The notes under the pieces: model-generated
Seen by the model: only the letters and a program-made list of their open reading frames with translations
Database searches by the model: none
What the model was told of the DNA's origin: nothing
Translations under genes and position numbers: made by a program
Origin: Bradyrhizobium embrapense
GTDB taxonomy: Bacteria > Pseudomonadota > Alphaproteobacteria > Rhizobiales > Xanthobacteraceae
DNA length: 64,000 nt
Direction of reading: 5' to 3'
Assembly: GCF_001189235.2 (NCBI RefSeq)
Contig: NZ_LFIP02000003.1
Coordinates: 124,001 to 188,000 of the forward strand
Shown here: piece after piece, positions 8,288 to 16,000 of the stretch
Layout of the letters: the number at the start of each line of letters is the position of its first letter
How positions within the stretch are numbered: position 1 is the stretch's first letter

Positions 8288-8365
8288 ATGAACTTGATCG
8301 TCCCAATCGGCGACAATGCTGCGCTTCAAGGTTTCGACTTCAGCGTAACCAGCAAGCACACCTAG
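8288..8365 (+). CDS. Possible 25-aa small ORF with very strong ribosome site
   Basis: ATG 8288 follows GGAGGAGG by 3-5 nt and opens a 25-codon frame (MNLIVPIGDNAALQGFDFSV start) ending at TAG 8365. The Shine-Dalgarno is the strongest in this neighbourhood, yet the peptide has no recognisable domain. It may be a leader peptide, a toxin-like microprotein or the 5' remnant of a gene truncated at the island junction. Its last 4 nt overlap the convergent gene 8362-8862. Confidence 0.3.
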   Translation: MNLIVPIGDNAALQGFDFSVTSKHT

Positions 8366-8862
8366 GCTTCCGCTGTCAGCCGCGCGATTGCTTCCTTCAC
8401 TAGGTCCAATGAACGTTCAAGCCGATGCAGGAGAGCCAGTAGATCTGCGGTTGTTGCCTCCTCCATTCGGAGGTTTGTGTCAGCGACCGCTCGAGCAACC
8501 AGATCGTCGACCAGTGCAGTTGCTGCACCGTTCCCCAGTGTTGCCTCGACCTGTCCAGACGGGGTCAGGGCAATCAAGATCTTCGATCGCGCGAGAATTG
8601 CTTTTTCAGCGAGCAGGACGGGTAGTTGAACGGTACAGAGTACCTCGCCCGTTTCGATAAGCCGGTAGCCAGCATTGTACGATTGGCGAACGACGGGGGC
8701 GTCGCCAGATTCCAATTCAAAAAACGCCTCAGCTGACCCAATCTGAAGTTTCACGTCGTTCGCCCACTGAACGCGCACCGCTCCTATTCGTAGCAAATTC
8801 CCGGGTCGAATGTAACTTAAAAGCGGTCGCCTTAAAGGCGTCAGTTTGGCCCAAGTGTCCAT
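8362..8862 (-). CDS. Hypothetical protein, about 166 aa
   Basis: A soluble-looking protein with no domain I recognise. The N-terminal half is beta-rich (RIGAVRVQWANDVKLQIG; CTVQLPVLLAEKAILARSK); the C-terminal 50 residues are a helical, heptad-like segment (LLALLHRLERSLDLVKEAI). The start is uncertain: ATG 8862 is used, but there is no clear ribosome site and a longer frame reaches 8961 through the divergent HTH gene. It is encoded back-to-back with the XRE regulator, whose start codon directly abuts it, so the pair may be co-regulated. Confidence 0.5.
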   Translation of the reverse strand: MDTWAKLTPLRRPLLSYIRPGNLLRIGAVRVQWANDVKLQIGSAEAFFELESGDAPVVRQSYNAGYRLIETGEVLCTVQLPVLLAEKAILARSKILIALTPSGQVEATLGNGAATALVDDLVARAVADTNLRMEEATTADLLALLHRLERSLDLVKEAIARLTAEA

Positions 8863-9090
8863 GTGAAGCGGACGCACAAAGGCCCCTTGCGCGATATTCT
8901 GGCGAAAAACATGCGCCGCCTTCGGGCTGCGCGTGGTCTGAGTCAGGAGGCGCTGGCGCACGAGAGTGGGTTGAATAGGACCTATCTCAGCGGGGTTGAA
9001 CGTTCTGAACGAAATGTGTCGATCGACAACGTGGCCCGGATTGCTAATGGTCTCGATATCGAGCCTTGGAAGCTGCTCAAGGACGAATAG
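8863..9090 (+). CDS. Small XRE-family HTH regulator
   Basis: A 75-residue protein that is almost entirely one Cro/C1-type helix-turn-helix domain: NMRRLRAARGLSQEALAHES, then LNRTYLSGVERSERN and the closing IANGLDIEPWKLL. It should bind DNA as a dimer and control nearby accessory genes or its own. The GTG start at 8863 is the only one that keeps the complete domain, but it lacks a clear Shine-Dalgarno. An inverted repeat lies just after the stop (9099-9117). Confidence 0.85.
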   Translation: MKRTHKGPLRDILAKNMRRLRAARGLSQEALAHESGLNRTYLSGVERSERNVSIDNVARIANGLDIEPWKLLKDE

Positions 9091-9098
9091 GAATAGCT

Positions 9099-9117
9099 CG
9101 TTCGCTTAATACGAACG
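9099..9117. promoter_or_regulatory. CGTTCG-N7-CGAACG inverted repeat
   Basis: A perfect 6-bp inverted repeat with the 7-nt spacer CTTAATA, 8 nt after the XRE stop codon. Size and symmetry fit an operator for a small HTH dimer, or a weak terminator; no T-run follows. Confidence 0.35.
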
Positions 9118-9123
9118 AAGAAC

Positions 9124-9366
9124 TCACGGCTCTGTGCGGCCTGGGTTCACGGCAAGCTCGGTGAACGGCCAGGAAAGAGGAGCTGCTCGAAAAGAGCACT
9201 GCTCCTTTCGGAGAGGCCATAGGTCTTTCACGATCACGAACGTCCTATGCGGATAGGGACGGTCGGTTTCACCAGCCCGGACCACGTCAAAGAACTGGTA
9301 ACTGCTCACGCGGGGCGCGTGGCTTCGGGCCTTGGAGTACCGAGTCGCAGCATCATCCACCTTCAT
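9124..9366 (-). CDS. Hypothetical protein, about 80 aa
   Basis: An unknown small protein with plausible composition (YSKARSHAPRVSSYQFFDVV; YPHRTFVIVKDLWPL). ATG 9366 is used; a TTG at 9405 would add 13 residues. Neither has a clear ribosome site. It is divergent from the CBASS operon and convergent with the XRE gene. It could be an accessory gene of the defence island or a remnant; function is unknown. Confidence 0.35.
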   Translation of the reverse strand: MKVDDAATRYSKARSHAPRVSSYQFFDVVRAGETDRPYPHRTFVIVKDLWPLRKEQCSFRAAPLSWPFTELAVNPGRTEP

Positions 9367-9522
9367 CACCGTGCGTCGAAAAATGAGCAATTTCACTTGC
9401 TTCAACGCTAAGTCGTTGATTCTCCATATATATGGATAAAAACCCGGTTCCTCGAACTAGATCTTGTGGTTTCTCTTTTTGTTCCTACATTGAGGTTATG
9501 TGTCATTACTCGGGGACGAGAA

Positions 9523-10761
9523 ATGCTCGCGCCTAACACTGCACCGATACTGGACGACCTTCTGCTCGACGTCGTGACGATCATCGAACTCAGCGACCAT
9601 GACCGGGAGGTCGCAGAGAACCGATATCGCAGGCTGAAGCCCCACTTGGAGCGACCCATCAGCCCGCTTCGCGAGGCGCTGATGAACAGCGTCAGCATGT
9701 TGTACGCGCAGGGGTCGATGGCGATCGGGGCTACGATCGTCAGCGGGACTGACGAGGATCGGTTCGACGTCGATGCGCTGGTAGACATGACGACGCCGGC
9801 AGATTGGTCTGACGACGATGCCCTGAACCATCTGTTCGACGCCCTTCAGGGCTTCCCCGACGTGCGAAAGATCGTTCGGTGTACCCGCTGCGTGCAGATG
9901 CAGTTTGCCTTCATGCACATGGACGTAACCATTCTCGACGCCGCGAAGTTGCCGCGCCCTGAGCGAGTCGGGGAGATATTCCACAGCCCCGACACCGGGA
10001 CCGGATATCGCGTGCCCTCTAACCCGTTCGGCTTCTCGAATTGGTTCCGCAATGAGGTGACGAAGCCGACATACGAGTTCGAGAAGTCGCTGCAGTCGCG
10101 CCGCCGCCTATACGGCGTCGATCGGTTGCAGCAGTCTCCCATCAAGGCGGAACTCGAGCAAGAGAATCTGCCCGATGTCATTCCGCCTCGCCTCGACTCG
10201 CAGCAGGTCTTGGCACTGAAGCTGATGAAACGGTTCCTGAACCTCAGGTACGAAAGGCGTAGCATCCGCAAGCCGCCGTCTATCTACCTGACCAAGCTGG
10301 CGGTCACCTGCGGCTACGAGCCGGCTGGTCTGACCGCGCAGCTCGAGCGCTTGGCCGCCAAAGTGAAGGTCGAAATGGACGCAGCTCTCGCGGCGAACTC
10401 GGGTCCCGACGAGCGGAATCCCAGCTATACACCGGATCGGCTGAATGATCGCTGGCCCAGCGTCCAGGCTGATCGCAAGACTCTGAGTGACGACATGGAC
10501 TATCTCATCAATGCGCTCAGGATTGCCCGCACGGCTGAGATGAAGGACATCGCAGCAATCTTCGATACGCTGTTCGGCGAGAGAGTCAGCCGTCGCACGA
10601 TGGAGACGTTCGCGAAGCGCCTCGACAAGAGTTCTGGCCGAGAGACCTTCCGATACGAGCGCGGGAGCGGGACAATCATCCCCGTCACCGCCTCTGCCGC
10701 TGCCGCCGTGGCCAGCACGGCCGTTGCCGCTCCTTCGCATCGCTTTCACGTCGAGGAGTAA
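9523..10761 (+). CDS. CD-NTase (CBASS cyclic oligonucleotide synthase)
   Basis: A 412-residue cGAS/DncV-like nucleotidyltransferase. The active site is visible: QGSMAIG (Gly64-Ser65), then FDVDALVD (Asp82, Asp84) and the third acidic residue in HMDVTIL (Asp134). SNPFGFSNWFRNE resembles the NP-G-x-x-WF segment common in bacterial CD-NTases. On phage infection such enzymes make a cyclic di- or trinucleotide that activates the effector, here the patatin encoded third. ATG 9523 is chosen over GTG 9466 for length and a purine-rich upstream stretch. The clade and nucleotide product cannot be decided by eye. The stop overlaps the next ATG by one base (TAATG). Confidence 0.88.
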   Translation: MLAPNTAPILDDLLLDVVTIIELSDHDREVAENRYRRLKPHLERPISPLREALMNSVSMLYAQGSMAIGATIVSGTDEDRFDVDALVDMTTPADWSDDDALNHLFDALQGFPDVRKIVRCTRCVQMQFAFMHMDVTILDAAKLPRPERVGEIFHSPDTGTGYRVPSNPFGFSNWFRNEVTKPTYEFEKSLQSRRRLYGVDRLQQSPIKAELEQENLPDVIPPRLDSQQVLALKLMKRFLNLRYERRSIRKPPSIYLTKLAVTCGYEPAGLTAQLERLAAKVKVEMDAALAANSGPDERNPSYTPDRLNDRWPSVQADRKTLSDDMDYLINALRIARTAEMKDIAAIFDTLFGERVSRRTMETFAKRLDKSSGRETFRYERGSGTIIPVTASAAAAVASTAVAAPSHRFHVEE

Positions 10762-11318
10762 TGCGGGGGCTCTCGTGTCATCAGAAGCCCCGGACCGTGG
10801 GCGCTCAGAACGCGCGCATGGCCGGGCGCTGGCCCGAGTTCAGGCTAAGGGTCTTCAACAAAGACCTCGTGGCGTGGGATGGTCCGATACGCGGAGCGCA
10901 GAAGTGGTATCGAGTGCGCGTCCTTTGGCTGGTCGACGGCTCCTACAAGCCATATGTCGTTCTCCGCGATCCACCTCTGCGGCCCCAAGACGGCGGCACA
11001 TTCGAGCAGATTCCGCACCTTCTATTTGACGGCGACAATCCCGCGAACTCTGGTCTTTGCCTCTTTGACCCCGACGGCGGCGAATGGTCGAATAGATTGT
11101 TGATCGCCGATACCACGATTCCATGGGCGGCGGAGTGGCTGCTGTACTACGAGCTGTGGCATCTTACGGGCGAGTGGCGAGGAGGCGGAGTTGGTCACGA
11201 GAGCATCGCCGAGGCGCGGGCAGCCAGCATTTACCGACAGGCGAGCCCACTCGCTGAAGGAGCGACGCAAGAGGCTCCCTTGGCCGAAAGAAAAGCCGTT
11301 CAGAATTCTGTCACTTGA
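10761..11318 (+). CDS. CBASS-associated E2-like protein
   Basis: A 185-residue protein resembling the prokaryotic E2 (ubiquitin-conjugating-like) proteins of short type II CBASS. The hallmark block is NSGLCLFDPDGGEWS with candidate catalytic Cys100, then ADTTIPWAAEWLLYYELWHL and TGEWRGGG. In type II systems a Cap2 or stand-alone E2 conjugates the C-terminus of the CD-NTase to a target and primes it. No E1 domain and no Cap3 (JAB) gene are present. It starts inside the CD-NTase stop codon and its last 128 nt overlap the patatin frame. Family assignment rests on motif recall and would need a profile search. Confidence 0.78.
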   Translation: MRGLSCHQKPRTVGAQNARMAGRWPEFRLRVFNKDLVAWDGPIRGAQKWYRVRVLWLVDGSYKPYVVLRDPPLRPQDGGTFEQIPHLLFDGDNPANSGLCLFDPDGGEWSNRLLIADTTIPWAAEWLLYYELWHLTGEWRGGGVGHESIAEARAASIYRQASPLAEGATQEAPLAERKAVQNSVT

Positions 11319-12252
11319 TGGGGGCGGTATCCGCGGGATTTATGCGGCGACCATTCTGTCGCTGATCGAGAAAGAGATCACCGACGGCGAGCCGATTGCC
11401 GACTATTTCGATACCATCGCCGGCACGTCCACCGGCGGCATAATCGCGCTGGGGCTCGGGCTCAAGAAACCTGCTGCAGCGATCGAGAAGCTGTACGTCG
11501 AGGATGGTCACCTCGTCTTCCCTGAGTGGTGGAGAAGGCGACCCCTACGTCGGCTCCTCCGACAGCTTCGCGCTTCGCTGCACGACCACACTGAGCTGGA
11601 GCGTCTACTCTACGAGACGTTCCGTGACGAGACGATCGGCGACTCCTTCACGAGGCTCGTGATACCGGCCTTTCTGGGGCCGAAGACGCAGATCGCGGTG
11701 CTCAAGACCGACCATCATGAGGACTTCAAGAGGGACTACGCGATGGCGGCCTGGGAGGCTGCGCGCGCCACCTCTGCTGCGCCGACGTTTTTTCAGGGGC
11801 ATTCCGCCGCCGACGACTACGTCTTTCTTGACGGTGGCATCTGGTCGAATAATCCAATCATGGCGGCGGTAGTCGATACCCTCTCCGCCTACGATGTGAC
11901 ACGCGAGCAGATCGAAATCTTCTCGATCGGCACCGGCAATGCTCCGTACGACATCGGCTCGTTTGCACTGCGCGGAGGTCTGTTTCAGTGGCGAGAGATC
12001 ATCAAGGGCGCGATGTTCCTTACGACTGACAATGCGCAGGCTCAGGCTTGCCTGCTGCTCGGACCAGAGAATATTCTGCGATTGGAGCCGAAGGGAGCAG
12101 CGGCAGAGATCGACCTCAACGACTGGAGTGGCGCAAAGAATGTGCTTCCGTCCTTGGGGAAGTCGGACTACGAGTCCAATAGGACGCGCATCGCATCATT
12201 ATTCGTCGAGAAGGTCGCTCCCCGTCACCGGTTCTACACTTCGGTCAAGTAG
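11191..12252 (+). CDS. capV: CapV-type patatin phospholipase effector
   Basis: A 353-residue patatin-like phospholipase, the probable membrane-degrading CBASS effector activated by the cyclic nucleotide. Motifs are the oxyanion loop DGGGIRGIY (43-51), the nucleophile elbow GTSTGG (Ser80) and the catalytic Asp in LDGGIWSNNP (Asp214). The N-terminus is uncertain: the only start before the fold is TTG 11191, preceded by AGGAGG and lying inside the E2 gene; a CTG near 11254 would be shorter. The 128-nt overlap implies coupled translation. It is the last gene of the operon. Confidence 0.88.
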   Translation: MVTRASPRRGQPAFTDRRAHSLKERRKRLPWPKEKPFRILSLDGGGIRGIYAATILSLIEKEITDGEPIADYFDTIAGTSTGGIIALGLGLKKPAAAIEKLYVEDGHLVFPEWWRRRPLRRLLRQLRASLHDHTELERLLYETFRDETIGDSFTRLVIPAFLGPKTQIAVLKTDHHEDFKRDYAMAAWEAARATSAAPTFFQGHSAADDYVFLDGGIWSNNPIMAAVVDTLSAYDVTREQIEIFSIGTGNAPYDIGSFALRGGLFQWREIIKGAMFLTTDNAQAQACLLLGPENILRLEPKGAAAEIDLNDWSGAKNVLPSLGKSDYESNRTRIASLFVEKVAPRHRFYTSVK

Positions 12253-12362
12253 TTCCTCGTTGGCGTCCGCTGCGTCAAGGGCGCGCTATTGGTCATTGTC
12301 AGGATTTCGGCGCGCGCCACCAAAGCTGCAGGCTCAGACGAGATGAAGGAACCATTTCGTCA

Positions 12363-12569
12363 TCATTCCTTTGGGACGTTCGTAAGGAAGATTTCCCAAT
12401 CGTAATATTGCGCGTCATGGGGATAAGCGCGCCTCTGTCCACGCGCCGACATTTCTTCGCCGCTGCTCCAGCGATAGTACGATGATGACAATGTAGTAGG
12501 CGAGTGGTAGTTCTTACAAAATTGCGCCGCAAGGTTGTATCCATAATATGGTTTGCTTGCCGGGAGCAA
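12363..12569 (-). CDS. Possible small aromatic-rich protein
   Basis: An open frame of 68 codons with unusually coherent, Tyr/Trp-rich composition (KPYYGYNLAAQFCKNY; AQYYDWEIFL), unlike the shadow frames nearby. It would start at TTG 12569 without a Shine-Dalgarno, directly abutting the divergent gene at 12572. It may be a small accessory protein or a gene fragment. Reported only as a possibility. Confidence 0.3.
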   Translation of the reverse strand: MLPASKPYYGYNLAAQFCKNYHSPTTLSSSYYRWSSGEEMSARGQRRAYPHDAQYYDWEIFLTNVPKE

Positions 12570-12571
12570 GT

Positions 12572-12862
12572 ATGGGGAAGCCAGAAGAACCCTACATCCG
12601 GATAATTGTCGAAACTTACCGCGAGATCGGGAGTGGATTGCACGGCGATTTGCATGTCCGTCCGATCGCTGGACAGGGAATCTCTCGGGATCTCCGAGTT
12701 AGGTTTCCGAAAGCGCTTAGACGTGCGCATGCGCTTGGTACGCACTTTCTAGTGTACGCGAAGCTAACCGATAGGGAGGGGGGCAACGAATTCGTCCACA
12801 CGAACCACGCTTGGGATGTGGAGGTGCTCGGACTGCCGGGAACCTACGAGATGAAAAGTTAG
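12572..12862 (+). CDS. Hypothetical protein, 96 aa
   Basis: A small protein with GGGAG 5 nt before ATG 12572. The sequence reads as a compact alpha/beta fold (YIRIIVETYREIGSGLHGDL; GTHFLVYAKLTDREGG; NHAWDVEVLGLPGTYEMKS). No family is recognised. It lies between the CBASS operon and the giant nuclease-ATPase and is convergent with the latter. It belongs to the accessory defence region by position. Confidence 0.6.
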   Translation: MGKPEEPYIRIIVETYREIGSGLHGDLHVRPIAGQGISRDLRVRFPKALRRAHALGTHFLVYAKLTDREGGNEFVHTNHAWDVEVLGLPGTYEMKS

Positions 12863-13001
12863 TGAAGGACGTTCGGCTATCCGATACGCCGGAAGAAAGA
12901 ATTTGGTGGCACGGCATCGGACGACTTGCCCGCAGAGGTCTCAATAAAAGCCGCTGAGCAACTATTCGAGAGTCAACCGGCGATACAAAACTTCGATAGT
13001 C

Positions 13002-16000
13002 TCAGAGAAGTTCGGGTAATCGATAGAGCAGGCGCCGGGCTGTTGGCCAGCCTGCGTTGACGAAGATATCAAGGCAGGAGATTAGGCTCTCGCGCCGATC
13101 GGAGCTGACAAAGATGCCGCGGTGGTCGGCCAGATATGTCCCTACGATCGTCACAAACCGATTGACCGCCATCGGCTCGAACTCGTAACCATGCCGTGGA
13201 CCGCCCGTGAGAAGCGCATGCGCGATGAGATCGAAGACGGTCTCAGGATCGGCAGGCCGAAGAAAATCCAATAGCTCGATGAGGTAGTAAATCGTATGGG
13301 GGACGGCAACATCGCCAAGACGTCGGATGATCGGTGTTGCATCGCGCAGGAATGCTCGCTTGGGCTCGATGCCGGCCAGGGGAACGTCTTCGCTGGCCTG
13401 CGCCGCTGCGCCCGATGAGAAGTAGAGCTGGTCGCCAATCTGATCGATGAGACGTGCACAGGCGCGCACGCGTTTGCTGTCTGGTTCCGTGAGTTCGGCG
13501 CCGCCCTTGGTATAAAATGCTTCGAGACAAGACGCCGCGCGCGCCACGATTTCAGCTGCAAGCGCCAGGAAATGCGCTCGGAGCTTGACCTCGATGGTTT
13601 TGCGCGATTGGTAGCCGCTGGTGATATGACCACGCATGCTCGCAACGACACGCCCGAGCTCGGCATCATAGGTCTCCGGTTCGGCAAGCCATGCCTGGAT
13701 TAGGCTGTGGGCACGCGGCCGGTCGTACCGGGTCCACAGAAACGTGACTACGCTGGCAATCCCCTCGACCATGCTATCGCCATGCACGTCCTCTTCATTT
13801 CCGGCGCGCGGGTGAAGCTTCAATGCGAGATCTTCGACGCGCTCCACGTCATGGTGAATTGCCCAGCAGAGGAAGCCGGTAAGGGCGTTGAGGACAGCCT
13901 TGTCGGTGGCGCACTCAACATATTGCTCAGCAATCCGCCAGAGATCCGCTCTCCTAAATTCCCAAAGACACCCGAAATGGTTGGCGAACTCGTAGCGAAC
14001 ACCGGCGTTCGGGTCGTTGGAGAAGGGCTCGACGGCAGGGAATACATTATCTGCGAACAGCTGCGAGATCGTGCAAAGGCGCAAGGCTGCATCGGTGGCT
14101 GAGGCGCGCGGCCCGCGATCGATGGACTTGCCCGGCACGGCTTCCGGGCGGGGATTGGTCAGCATCGGCGATACCAGCGACCACAATCGAGCCGCCATCA
14201 TGGGGCTTTTCCTCAATGTGTCCTGCTCGCGCGCGAGCTTCGGAAGCACGTAACCAAGCTGATCCTCCGCGTGCTCGGTGATGCGCAGCGCGACGCCGTC
14301 GGTGCCGGCGCTGTGGATGGCGGCCGCCACGGCCTCAGCCGCCGCAAGCCGGTTCTGGAGGTCGCCGCTTCCTACATCCATGATTTCGATGAGGCGAAGG
14401 ATCTTCGCATTGGCTGGCGCCTTTGCGTCGACGCCTTCCGGGAGCCAGTAGTAGGGCTCGACCGGCAAACTCCTCATTTCGAATTCGTAGGTTCGGCGAT
14501 TATCGGTCGAGATGTTCTGGGCCGTAGCCGCCACGATAAACCGACGGGCTTGCTCCGTGGCAAGGTGGGCCGAGCCAATGGCGCCAAAGAGACGGCCAAG
14601 AAATACTAGCTGCGCGCGTTCGGGATTCTTAAAGTTCTGGTACGTGACGCCGCAGATTCTCTCTTCAAATCGGAGTCGTTCCGAATGATCGATCAGAGGG
14701 TAGACCGCGGCGACGACGTCGATGGCGTCCTTGGCCGTATCTGACGACCGCAGAATCGGCGTCGAGCTCGCATAGGGCCAAAGAATCCTGCCAAGTACTG
14801 CCGCTCGCCCGGCACCGACGAGAAACAGGCGCGACCAGAGCACGAGCGGCTTTGCATGGCGAATGACATATTGCGTAAGCGCTCGAGCATCGTCATCGCT
14901 CGCCGTTTCAAGGCGTGTCTTGAAGGCCAAGAGCATACCGCCTGCATTGTCCGCATGCGCGTGGCGATCGTTGGGATCGGATGCCCAGATGTGGCTGTCA
15001 TCCTCGATTAACGCCAACGTAACACCGGCAGTCGGGACTTCGATAGTGCGAACGTCTCCGTATTTTTGTCGAGCGTAGCCTGCAAGCGCGGCACTAATGG
15101 CGCGGATAGCCGTTTCCGGCTGCGCTTTCAGGAAGCGCGGCACGACCTCCTTCAACTCCCATTTCGCGTGGTCGTAATCCTGTCGCCTGTTGCTGGTTAG
15201 GGCGAGGATCTGGCTTGAGCCTATTGACGTCGCGCTGTCATCGCTCACGTTGTAGCCGAAGACCACCCCAAATATCTCAACCAGGAAGTCGGGATCAGCA
15301 TCCAGAAGCAACTTAGCCTGACGTGCCAGAGCCGGTATGTCCTCATGCGCATGGGACTCAAGGCGCCCGGCCGCAAGCGTCTTCGCCAAGAGGGCGCGCG
15401 ACGCCGCCGTGTCCGAACGATAGCTTTGCACGACCAGCTCGATCGCGATAGGCAGCAAGGTCACGGCGGCGGGACGATCGAGGGCATACGCAAAAAGCGC
15501 GCGTGCCGCGAGGCCGAAATCGGCCTGAATGGCGGGGTCTGTGAGACGATCACTGAACCGCGTAAGCAAGGTGCGGAGCGGCCACGCGAGCCCCTCAAGA
15601 TCGCTGCTTATGCGCGCGGCAAGATGACACCATGCAGCATTCACGACTAGAAGCCCGTCATCAACGCGCACAATGATTGAGCCCACCACATGTGCGAAGG
15701 CGACGCTTGCCGTTTTCCGGCTGGCATCGTTCTGCAAAAGTAAGAGGAATCCTTGCAAATCATCCTTATGCCGGGGCTGCTCCGATGCTATGCGGGCTGC
15801 AATGCTGCGCGCCACTGGGTCGACGCTGGTGCCTCCGGCGAATTGAGAGACGGCCGCCCAGAAGGCCTCGCGGGCGGGGTCGTCGGTCTCCCAAAGCGCT
15901 TGCAATGCAAAACCAATAGCAGGCGCCAGCATGAGCGACAAGCTGCGGTCATTGCGCAGGCGGTCGACGGTTGCCGCAACATCCAACGGGTCGATGAAGA

